DNA of 64,000 nt from Histomonas meleagridis (lineage: Eukaryota; Parabasalia; Tritrichomonadida; Dientamoebidae), in assembly GCA_020186115.1 (NCBI GenBank), contig WSYJ01000045.1, positions 1 to 64,000 on the forward strand, given 5' to 3'. Each line of letters opens with the position of its first letter. Position 1 is the first letter of the stretch. The translations under genes and the position numbers were made by a program. The notes under the pieces were generated by a model that was given only the letters and a program-made list of their open reading frames with translations, was not told the origin of the DNA and did no database searches. This document shows positions 21,901-29,234 of this stretch, piece by piece.

Positions 21901-23094
21901 ATTTTTGATGATAACTTTCAATTACCAAAATGGAGCAAAACAAAATTTGAATTTATTTATTTATGTAGAAAAGCACTTGAAAGCGATGAAATATCTCGTA
22001 ACTTACATAAATGGATTGATTTAATATTCGGTAATAAAACTAAAGGAAGAAAATCAATTGAACATTTTAATGTATTTAATCCAACATTATTTGAAAATTC
22101 CGAAGATAATGATAAAACAAGTTTACGAAAAACAGGTCATATGCCAACAACTCTTTTTACACAATCACATCCACCAAAAAAAGTATTTTCATTTGTTCCA
22201 TCATTCAAAACTCCAATTGTTGCCACTACGGAATTGAAAGGAATTGTTTTTGCCAGTATTACTTCACATTCCGTCACCTCACTTCACTTTGTTACAATTT
22301 TATCTGATAATTCTGTTATAGTATATCGAAATGATTTTATTAACAAAGTAAATTCAAATCAACAAACAATTGGTACAATAACGATTTTAGAAACTACACA
22401 TTTATGTAAAATCCAAAAAGGAATTATTGGAATTAATGAAATTTCAGGATTTACTACAATAATTAAAGAAAAGAACATAACAAATATCGAATATACTTCG
22501 AATAATATAAAATATATTTCATCACAAGATTCATATATAGTAATTTCAGGGTTAAATGGAGAAATCAAAGGATTTATCGATAATAATTTTAATGAATTAC
22601 ATATTTTCTGTAACAATTACATTGATAATATTTCATGTTTAAGTATTAGTAAAAAGTTTAAAGTTATAATCTTCGGAACAATTGAAGAACAAATTATAAT
22701 ATATTCGATACCAAATCATCGCTATCTAAAAACTATTTATGTAAGAGAAACACCGAAAAATATTTTAATTACAAAATCATTTGGAATTATTTTGATCGAA
22801 ACAAATAATTTTTTGTATTTGTTCGATATAAATGGAAAAATATTAAATGAAATTAATGTTAAGAAATTAAATATAACGAAATGGATAACGTGGAAAGACT
22901 TAAAAGGTTTCGACTTCGTGGCAATTGTACGAAATGGAAAATTGTTCATGTTCGAAGTAATGTTTCCGAATTTGGAAAAAATGTTTTATAACTGCGGATG
23001 CGAAGTATTGGAAATAGAATACTTGGAAAGTATGAACGCGGTGGCAATGATAACGAAAGACGGAAAGATTCACCTCGTGCCTTGTGTGTTATAA
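15955..23094 (+). CDS. Giant BEACH-WD40 protein (LvsA/neurobeachin-like)
   Basis: The 2379-residue cytosolic protein probably acts in membrane traffic. About 850 N-terminal residues look like alpha-helical repeats. A concanavalin-like beta domain lies near residues 860-1010 (FTFQCSLLLDT, CQWTNVTIIITN), followed by further helical repeats. A PH-like domain is near 1720-1825. The BEACH domain is near 1840-2055 and is recognised by W-NGKMSNFKYLMLLNEFSG, RSFNDMTSYPIFPWIISD and FRDLSFPLISM. WD40-like strands run from about 2080 to the end. BEACH proteins elsewhere control lysosome size, vesicle fusion and cytokinesis. The BEACH domain seems shortened after SYLLGKLKPFDS, where the usual loop of conserved residues is altered. 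The ATG at 15955 is used; a TTG three codons earlier is the only extension. Confidence 0.92.
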   Translation: MTRRISTSLLTKQEDVALIEMLTKFVGIHFHLEEIDPKFKIYISKYPSLERNQITNVISSLIDGVPYVKALKSISSLFKFDQYFFSNFVKNFQNAKTLPKEGLLFLYYVVISWISTEDLTEIVHNFQSIVEMIDNFFHRANSTHYIYSVNFVISHFLDFGQSKFPSDLISILFVDQFDVLFFDIVSSVLSNLFMFQDINSANSLIKLLSKRIHQNSELYSKNDFQFIASTIFQRLYDFDVIAFDLISALASTKIDKSIKEVFYDLPKLYQSRIEPNVITSKGYPNIVESKISILDTSKLVGFSVHNGNTATDNQTNDLVAPSISEFQTNLTFDDLISATQIKYLKQIIDLLNNVSNEYISIFLNGFNEIIHSSIDLYVSYLYILYYIKELKMNNNLFKTIVTNEVFKPGISIFNKCENFDLIAFLRNIILEILTNSNPPFVGNLLQTLSRSPFLFSEIIGRIYSKLSDYDLISLTDEPTLDAFVHTLSFLSNLYINADQDVLPIIHEARSTLFVFIFAIFENRSIAIRCFSSSVFTNIFLSKVLDPTLNTVIVSLFQQFLIRFKGDDLTILKPTIEFVSTLINVCNGMKPEEDPDSIAYDLLKCINESMTHNQYLTIMFEQLVPSVIKFNTKHPSNLVMEQTLQLFSKLLISLPNFSMDNIQIAKISKSIKLIDGKVPSESTLSELIAMLARSRSVNVSTSFLINVPNIILILFSIIQTKELSNRYLKIFLSLCSLSAYNCIQCNKGELDIILIKYLQNNSKPFIFRKCEFVLKISKKDINELLFPILSLILRFKCSSQITSNLISLLIPINKTFNKYSFNILNIISSLTSCISHDPKISIPLGYTDQIITVNGITNLHLIGGFTFQCSLLLDTIHSIINPMKLLILQISDNITKIQFYVQGKSIICRILTSDGLSFAPLNSNFPSCQWTNVTIIITNYEEGHSTVSFIHGEQNPISLNLNLPMFKEGNLNITIGGLAEDNNNIDNIPICYLGSFRFFNQAFNIKELSEMTNLLGSRLSEYGMTLPLFCFPSLFSPLTNNIILELPKRRIHVNENLLDMFSNYYIIKLIIPLFLYIDYMPNLFPELLIEFLLCVINSTLITKEIIELFPIIGYMLYLCPSKKLNYSLYMKLFGFLEILEEPNLISSILINIIFNFEIWISIDSLSLLRILNHFSQYIFTICPIIFSKCFPFSKQLSLIRIYFWYEPIETELIKGGPNSLRPRAKDLDIVTCRQHLDNILFNTISLSFTEKDALTLMSHCISCSDSQQIISFLSFFINILNDITFNFQIPLYINQLLYHQFKPQNELRFIISLKLLYKLSGNYFYQHLFVVMQSMNEYYYTEELLKQTLHILNEYPKIYPICCLISSNLSKDRMKEVSIKLSNLILDENLIDEIIHDELWPIWPMVLIINDIENYKYISKFLLNICVSKNNFNIIDIVLNLFDMFSAVTNWEFEDLSIDFLVNIGNYYYNNEKLKENFDFQIGLILRFIKSLFFYVNTYEETAFNVLYKKSIFYNENIRNDFIVKKYPKIKSINNIIKLFEENQKDFKFGFLLNSQREPLKSHLFSLTLQYMNNPLLPTSSTITFWKNYFTNLLDRSNSSYKNSLELQFESSKFYEHFSDVNYKRQKMIKELIKNQIIKSNEYSYKSMLLISEKSIAISTENIDSLSINIEHNKIYNKYSLHKLLQNEFNECSPWINNITEFNNYIYEKSFIYCSEHTQPIIKRKFVFENNEKFTNIIEQKNSFFCVLIKIKKEVNVICVFKKKGFDIIQNNKSNYIEFKEIKRILLRDRFHTKSSIELFLKNGKSILLDFHPMKSNQILQYFDTINLVQNVPSNQFFQQLNYTQKWINGKMSNFKYLMLLNEFSGRSFNDMTSYPIFPWIISDFTTEKFNEIKFRDLSFPLISMNNSKSVKFIRFVAPSNPTSLSYLLGKLKPFDSIPNDTKIENLIPKTEFNSMQELYDYIIGKDSSNCWELTPEFYFCPDIFDDNFQLPKWSKTKFEFIYLCRKALESDEISRNLHKWIDLIFGNKTKGRKSIEHFNVFNPTLFENSEDNDKTSLRKTGHMPTTLFTQSHPPKKVFSFVPSFKTPIVATTELKGIVFASITSHSVTSLHFVTILSDNSVIVYRNDFINKVNSNQQTIGTITILETTHLCKIQKGIIGINEISGFTTIIKEKNITNIEYTSNNIKYISSQDSYIVISGLNGEIKGFIDNNFNELHIFCNNYIDNISCLSISKKFKVIIFGTIEEQIIIYSIPNHRYLKTIYVRETPKNILITKSFGIILIETNNFLYLFDINGKILNEINVKKLNITKWITWKDLKGFDFVAIVRNGKLFMFEVMFPNLEKMFYNCGCEVLEIEYLESMNAVAMITKDGKIHLVPCVL

Positions 23095-23173
23095 TAAATA
23101 GAATTTTGGTTAAATTTTATGAAAAAGAAATTTAATGTGAAAATGAATTCTTGAAATTGTAATATTGAATTAT

Positions 23174-23490
23174 ACAAATGGATGAAGAAGAATTCTTGTG
23201 ATGGTAAAACATTTTGTAAATGAAGGAAAATTAATTATACATACGAATGGATAAAAAAGAGTTCTTGTGATGGTAAAACATTTTGTAAATGAAGGAAAAT
23301 TAATTATACATACGAATGGGTGAAGAAGAATTCTTGTGATGGTAAAACATTTTGTAAATGAAGGAAAATTAATTATACATACGAATTGATGAAGAAGAAT
23401 TCTTGTGATGGTAAAACATTTTGTAAATGAAGGAAAATTAATTATACATACGAATTGATGAAGAAGAATTCTTGTGATGGTAAAACATTT
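23174..23490. repeat. 69-bp minisatellite, about 4.5 clear copies
   Basis: The core TTCTTGTGATGGTAAAACAT starts at 23193, 23262, 23331, 23400 and 23469, an exact 69-nt period with few differences between units. Diverged copies extend the array on both sides (about 23120-23660). Every frame of the unit has a stop, so it is not protein-coding. It begins about 80 bp after the BEACH stop codon. Confidence 0.9.
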
Positions 23491-23817
23491 TTATTGTAAT
23501 GAAATTAATTTATGTAAATGATTGAAAAAGAATTCTTACATTGTTATGTGATTAACTATGCGAATGATAGCCCTACAGGAATAATGAGAACCGAAACCAT
23601 TGGATTGTATTCGAATTTAATTCGAGATGATTGAAGAAGAATTTTTGTGAAATTTTCTAAAAACTTGACGATAAATTCAATCAATAATTAATATACAGAG
23701 AAAAAAAAATAATTTATTAAGCATTCAGCTAGTAACTTAATAGGTATAATATAAATCAAACTAAATCATAACTTAACTTTGTAACGTACTTGACGGTTAT
23801 GATCCGGTCAATTTTCA

Positions 23818-24228
23818 ATGCGGTTATTCCCGGTCAATTTAATTTTAGGCATTTCCCAAGACTGCATGGCACGGGAGTTTATAATGGAAAATGATGGTTA
23901 TCTTGAGATATTGGGTTACGAGGACGAAAACAGTTTTGAACCGAGTTTTAAATATGTTGCAGAAACTATAATATTTAAACATTATGATTTTATTCGTAAA
24001 TTTAGAAACAAGCATTTTATTATATATAATGAACATATGTTTCATGAACTGCAACTTTGCGGTGGTCCCACCTACGATACATATAGAAAAATTATGTCTC
24101 TTTCAGACGATTTATTTTCTGATTCAACTGATGAAGAAAAAAAATTATTTAATGATTATAATGCTGATATTCATTGTCTGGACGAGATATTATATAAGTT
24201 CAAATCTGAAATTTTAGCAAAGATATGA
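23818..24228 (+). CDS. Unknown 136-residue protein
   Basis: I do not recognise a family. The start MRLFPVNLILGISQDCM is moderately hydrophobic. The rest is mixed, with an acidic C-terminal helix region (SDDLFSDSTDEEKKLFNDYN). An initiator-like TTTTCA sits directly before the ATG at 23818 (A at 23817), which supports a transcribed gene. A second Met at codon 17 (MAREFIMEN) could be the real start. No membrane span or known motif. Confidence 0.55.
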   Translation: MRLFPVNLILGISQDCMAREFIMENDGYLEILGYEDENSFEPSFKYVAETIIFKHYDFIRKFRNKHFIIYNEHMFHELQLCGGPTYDTYRKIMSLSDDLFSDSTDEEKKLFNDYNADIHCLDEILYKFKSEILAKI

Positions 24229-24362
24229 TACGTATCCGACTGAGGATTTTCTTATCAAATCAAAAGGATTTAATGTGATATAGTAAATATTATTTAAATC
24301 CTAAATTTGCTTAAAAAATATGTTTTTAATTTTAGATGAAAAAAATCAAATAATTGTTATTT

Positions 24363-25075
24363 TATTTATGGTTTGCATTCAAAGCAACACCACCAATTGA
24401 TACACCAGCAATCATTTTTGTTTGATCTGGTTTGATAATTCTCAGGTTCAATTGTAGAATATGATTCTTTTGTATGATTGACATCATAATTCTTGTAATT
24501 CTTAATATATTTCAAACATAAAGTAATATCATAAATAAAATGTACTTTTTTAAGATACATGGTTCAAATACATAATATTCATTTGATTTAAGATCTTCTC
24601 AACAATTAAAAAATGCACCATTAAAAATGACTTTAATTAAAGTGACTGAGTTTGGAATACGTTTTTTTTGAAAGACGAGTTGAAAATATTTTTTCTTCAA
24701 TTATTTTATTTTCAATGATTATAATATTTTCGAATTATTGCACATACAAAATGCAAATTTAGATATTAAAGTAACTGAATTTGGAATTGTGGTATTGTTT
24801 AATGAGGAACAATATGATAAAGAATAACTCCCAATTGTTTTTATATTTTCATTAATGATAACTGTTTCTAAACTAGAACAACCATAAAATGAATCACAAC
24901 CAATTGATTCTATTAAATCCGGAATTATAATTTATGTAAATGAAATTAATATTTCACCTGCAGCATTATGCTTGATAGATATAAACTTTTCCTCAACAAA
25001 GCTCCTATACTTCTCCTGGTCTATTTTTCCATATCCGTTGTATGTTATTATTATATTTGGATAACAATTTCTAAT
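24363..25075 (-). pseudogene. Decayed BspA-type LRR gene (3' half)
   Basis: Read on the minus strand, broken frames give SYPNIIITYNGYGK, then LIESIGCDSFYGCSSLETV, INENIKTIGSYSLSYCSSLN and TIPNSVT, all BspA LRR units. They are followed by KVHFIYDITLCLKYIKNYKN and EPENYQ, which matches the post-LRR segment of the 1209-residue protein at 3.8-7.5 kb (HFVYNITLCLPYLKDYNN, AEPENYF). Several frameshifts and stops separate the pieces, and no membrane span is seen in frame. It is an old dead copy from the same subfamily. Confidence 0.85.
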
Positions 25076-25363
25076 TTTTCTTTTTCAATCCCACCAAAAA
25101 CCATTTACATTAAAATTTTTGCTTAACAAATAATTATTTAAGCAATCTTTTCAAGAAAAAAAACTTGTGCTTTTATCATATTTCTTTATGTAAACATATG
25201 TTTGATGACCAAGGAACAATTAAAACCATAAAATATATAAATATTTCGATTTTTACTGGATTGTAAATGTTCGATTCTATTGATCCCTCTATACAAACAT
25301 GGAAAATTCACTTTTGATGTGCAAATAATCGTTTTATACTCAAAAAGTCGAAATCAAGTTAAG

Positions 25364-26317
25364 TTATTGCCCGCCAAAAATAAATTGGTTTCTATCATCT
25401 GCCTGTCTGTTCGCTCTAAAACCGTTATTACGGTTATTTGGGCTGCCCCTAACTCCGAAAAACCTGTTTGGAGGGGGAGGACGTGGTGCATTGTTCCACG
25501 GTTGATTTGCCATGTCACCGTGTGCATTCACTGTGTTTCCAAATGGATTTTCAGTTCCACCTCGAATCCGACCAAATGGACCATATTGGATCTGTAGGCC
25601 ATTAGAGTTATTAACGCTATGTGTGCCATTATCTGTACTCCGACTTTGTTGTCGTAAAAAGGCATTTCTAATAAGGTCTTCTAATGTGATTTGATGCACA
25701 TAATTATTTGGACCGGAAATTGTTGGATGAATGGGATGGCCATCACCTCCATCTGCACCATGTCGACTAAATAAATATGTTACGTCTGATGAATCCTCAT
25801 CTTCATCTTCGTCTTCGAAATTTCTCTGTTGAAACATATCAAAGAACATTGGTTCAGTATTAACTTCGCGCATGAGTGTAATTTTTATGGTTTCACGAAC
25901 TTGTGGTGGTGCATCTTTCGGTTTAAAAGGATCATGTATGAATGGAACATATTGTAAATCAATGTTAATAATACTTTTTGTGTTAATATCCTGTGTAAGG
26001 TTTAACATAAGACTTTTTTCAATTACTTCATATAAATTTAAATTTTCAACATTTAACTCACAATCTCCAATATCCAAATCTTCGCCAAAAACATCATGGT
26101 TTCGAACTCGAAAACGCAGTGTTTTAACATTTTCATTCCTTTTAAGCGGTATTGTCAAAATTTGATTCCAGAAAGGATTAACATTATTATCAATAACTCT
26201 TGTTTGAATTACATTTAATTTAGAATTTAAATCAACAACAACATATGGGTCAATTGTATCAAGTGGATTTTTTCGTGGAAGGTTAGAAGCTGATTTTATT
26301 CTTAAACAAAGCTTCAT
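25364..26317 (-). CDS. C2-domain protein with low-complexity tail
   Basis: The 317-residue protein opens with a C2 domain (about residues 1-125): MKLCLRIKSASNLP, then DTIDPYVVVDLNS, NNVNPFWNQILTIPL and VFGEDLDIGDCELNV. Acidic residues expected for calcium binding are present in the D-TIDPYV and D-EDLDIGD loops. After it come an acidic stretch (FEDEDEDEDSSD) and a Gly/Asn/Pro/Arg-rich tail (APRPPPPNRFFG, NNRNNGFRANRQ). Small C2 proteins usually bind phospholipid membranes. Trichomonads have many such proteins with disordered tails. TCAA lies just before the ATG at 26317. Confidence 0.88.
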   Translation of the reverse strand: MKLCLRIKSASNLPRKNPLDTIDPYVVVDLNSKLNVIQTRVIDNNVNPFWNQILTIPLKRNENVKTLRFRVRNHDVFGEDLDIGDCELNVENLNLYEVIEKSLMLNLTQDINTKSIINIDLQYVPFIHDPFKPKDAPPQVRETIKITLMREVNTEPMFFDMFQQRNFEDEDEDEDSSDVTYLFSRHGADGGDGHPIHPTISGPNNYVHQITLEDLIRNAFLRQQSRSTDNGTHSVNNSNGLQIQYGPFGRIRGGTENPFGNTVNAHGDMANQPWNNAPRPPPPNRFFGVRGSPNNRNNGFRANRQADDRNQFIFGGQ

Positions 26318-26739
26318 TTGATATTAACGAACATAGTCAATTTATTGTGTAGTTTATAATGCCGATGGAATTCCATATTTTCGAAGATACTGGCTTCAAC
26401 TGTGTATAGTGCATTTTATTTAAATAAATCTTTGATAAATTTAACAACTCCAGTAGCTTCAATCAATCAACATTTTCTGTGTAACTGTTTAACTCGCATG
26501 TTAAAAAAATAAGAATTGGAAAAATGTAAAATTGCTTGAAAATAGAACATTACATTGACATTTATGTATTTAGCTAAACTTAAATATTTAAGTAATTCTT
26601 CGACAATAATTTTCTTGCCTAAGAAAGTTTTTATGAAAATTATTCATTAATTAGAAATTTATAATCAGATTATTAAATCGTTATTCTGCAATCACAATAG
26701 GTTGGGTTTATTTTTTGTGAAGATTTTGTATTTATGTAA
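26318..26739. other. Gene-free spacer upstream of the C2 gene
   Basis: AT-rich; I see nothing beyond the promoter region of the C2 gene. Confidence 0.5.
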
Positions 26740-27400
26740 TCCAACAACAATATAAACACATTTTCATTTAAATGTTCAATGATTGATGCACCTTCTACAA
26801 TGGTTGTGAAAGGATAAATTTTAACAATTTTTCTATTACCAAAGAATCAACCAATCATTTTTTTAAACTTTGCTATTCATAATGAACCTCCGACTAAAAT
26901 AAAAAACACTTGTATTAGTTTTAACAGCATCCATCAAGTTTTCGATGGTATATAAAACTTAATAAAATAGATTATTAATAATTACTTATAAACAATTCCA
27001 TTATAAAGCACGGAAAATAAATATTTCCCGATCGGATGTTTGCTAACACAATTTTTGCTTTTTCACACTGATTTATCATGAAAATTTTTGACCTTTTTTT
27101 TCGCTATACATTTATATTCCTCTTCCAACAATGGGTGATGAATAAGATGTAGACCTAATATTTTATAAATATATTGGTTATCGAATTGTGAATTACTTAC
27201 TGATTGAGCACACTTTGTTGTTATCAAGTTACTTGAGAGCCAAAATCAATAACAAAATTGGTTTTTTTATTTGAATAAACAACAAATAATATGGAATCAA
27301 TAAAGTGCTAATATTTAACACTGCTAATTCATATGCCTTAATGGTTGTTACACGTTGATACTATTGTAATAAATTAAACTTTGATAACAGCATTAATTTC
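26740..27400 (-). pseudogene. Decayed Hsp70-family gene fragment
   Basis: On the minus strand, broken frames reproduce Hsp70 landmarks in the correct order. First NAVIKV (family: AVITVPAYF), then QRVTTIKAYELAVLNISTLL (family: QRQATKDAG-IAGLNVLRII), VIDFGSQ (phosphate-2 loop region), and INQCEKAKIVLANIRSGNI (family: CERAKRTLS). Last come IENLMDAVKTN, ILVGGS and FKKMIG-FFGN (family: VLVGGSTRIPKVQ, FFGK), ending near TIVEGASIIEHL (family: AVAYGAAIQA). Stops and frameshifts lie between them and long parts are missing. It is a relic of the nucleotide-binding domain. Identity is by eye, but the order of seven motifs makes chance unlikely. Confidence 0.8.
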
Positions 27401-27729
27401 TGTAGATATGAAAGGATATACATAAGTTAATGGATGTAGAATTACGTGTGTATAAACGTTAGTTTTAAACAAGAGGAAAATATCATTTCACAGATCCACC
27501 ACCACCAAAAAACTCAGATGAAATTATAAAATAATTATTAATGTATCAAATATTAAATTTCGAATAGCAACTAATTTTATTGAAAATATACTGACCCTTT
27601 TAGGAAAAAATTGCATAGTGACAATTCAAGCCTTGAACACGACTGACAGATAGAATGCTCCAACATAAATTAGCGAATTTCCATTACACAAATTGAACAC
27701 AAAAAAATATATTTAACATATTTATCAAA

Positions 27730-28533
27730 TCAAACATATGAAATCGGACTCGGATTTGGTGCCAAATCTTCCATTTTATGATAGTCTTCATGAAGCTTAT
27801 TTGTTACTGATATGAGTTGATTTACATGTGCTCGATATGCTCTTTGAAACTTGTTTTGTTCACGTTCTAAGTTATTATGTGATGGATGCTTTGAAAACTT
27901 CTTTGGGGGTATAGGATTGTGAGGATGCATTTTTGGAGATTCCATTGATTTGAACTCAGTTGCTGTAAATTCTGGAAAACTAGTTTCGGTGGGTGAGTCA
28001 CGGAAGTTATGGGATTTGAGAGCGCGTTTTTGTTTACGTATTTGGCGATTAAGAATTGACTCAAGTTTTTGAACTTTTTGATTTAGCTCCTTTTGACATT
28101 CACTTAGTTTCATGTTTTGAAGGTTTGTTTTTTCATCAATTGGATTTGTTTTGGGCTTTTTTTGATTTATTATTGGACTTGGTAAATCTCGATTATCCTT
28201 ATGTGGGTGTGTTTTTTGCTTGTCAGCTGATTTTTGTTTTTTGAGTGATTCACATAGTTCATTGACCAGGTCAACTAAAATTGTTCTTTTTTCATTTCCA
28301 TTATTTGCACAAATTTTTTTAGTTGGTAAAACTTTGCTAATCATCGAAACAAGAAGCATCCAAGTAGTGTTCCATCGATCAATTTCATACTTGGGATTTT
28401 CATTTTGAATAGGCTGAACATCAGAGCTAAAATCTGAACCTATGATTTCGTCTTCTTCGCTACTTAGCTTGTCTATTAATTTTTTATATTTTCTTTTTAA
28501 TGATTCGTATTCTGCTGATTGTTCTTCTTCCAT
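27730..28533 (-). CDS. Unknown basic, partly coiled-coil protein
   Basis: The 267-residue product has no family I recognise. It begins with an acidic/basic helix (MEEEQSAEYESLKRKYKKLI), has a central lysine-rich disordered stretch (residues about 95-135), then a probable coiled coil (SECQKELNQKVQKLESILNR) and a second helix near the C-terminus (EREQNKFQRAYRAHVNQLIS). There is no signal peptide or membrane span. It may be a cytoskeletal or centrosomal component, but that is only a guess from composition. Confidence 0.75.
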   Translation of the reverse strand: MEEEQSAEYESLKRKYKKLIDKLSSEEDEIIGSDFSSDVQPIQNENPKYEIDRWNTTWMLLVSMISKVLPTKKICANNGNEKRTILVDLVNELCESLKKQKSADKQKTHPHKDNRDLPSPIINQKKPKTNPIDEKTNLQNMKLSECQKELNQKVQKLESILNRQIRKQKRALKSHNFRDSPTETSFPEFTATEFKSMESPKMHPHNPIPPKKFSKHPSHNNLEREQNKFQRAYRAHVNQLISVTNKLHEDYHKMEDLAPNPSPISYV

Positions 28534-29234
28534 TTTATGTACGTTTAAAATAAATTTTCAAGATCAAACCAACTTTAAAGAACTTCAGACTCAGAACATA
28601 AGTATCATAAATTTCTTAAAATATCAAATTAAATTTTGGTCAATTTTTTTACCATTTTTCTGAAATGTAATTTTTCAATAATTAAATTTGTTGTTTGTTT
28701 AATTTAAAAGTAGAGATATTAATAAATGCAAACTCTAAGGAAAATTTCAATAAAATCAAATTTACAATAAGTTGAACTCCTTTTAAGGAATAAGGATTTA
28801 AACCTTCGGCTACTCAGCAAGAACTATAGTTTCACAAAAAAATCATTACGTATAAAGAAGGTATGTTCTCAATTAATAAGGTTTAAGTAAATGTACAAGC
28901 TGTACATAATACATCAGCTGATTTTATTGCATTGTAATTAAACCAAAAAATTTTACTTTTAATTTTTATAAAAATTAGAAGGGTTGATATGAAAATAATT
29001 AAGCATTTTGAAAAATCATATAAATATTTATTACATTGAGATAAAATGTTCATTTTGATTTTAACCACCACTTCGGTTCACATTTATGAATTTTATTAAT
29101 GGGAAACACTGAGAGTGATGAAAATTCACACCCAAATAGCCAGAATACAATGTTTCAGCATAGAACGTAAATAAAAAGTGCTAAAATTTTAACGTACACC
29201 AAAAATTTAAACGTCCTTTTTATTTACATTTTCA
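28534..29234. other. Divergent intergenic region
   Basis: About 700 bp between two divergent genes. AACGTAC occurs near both ends (about 28540 on the minus strand and 29190 on the plus strand). Otherwise nothing is seen. Confidence 0.5.

Noticed and set aside
23174-23490. CRISPR-like array
   Set aside because: The repeats are contiguous 69-bp tandem units with no unique spacers, in eukaryotic DNA. It is a minisatellite.
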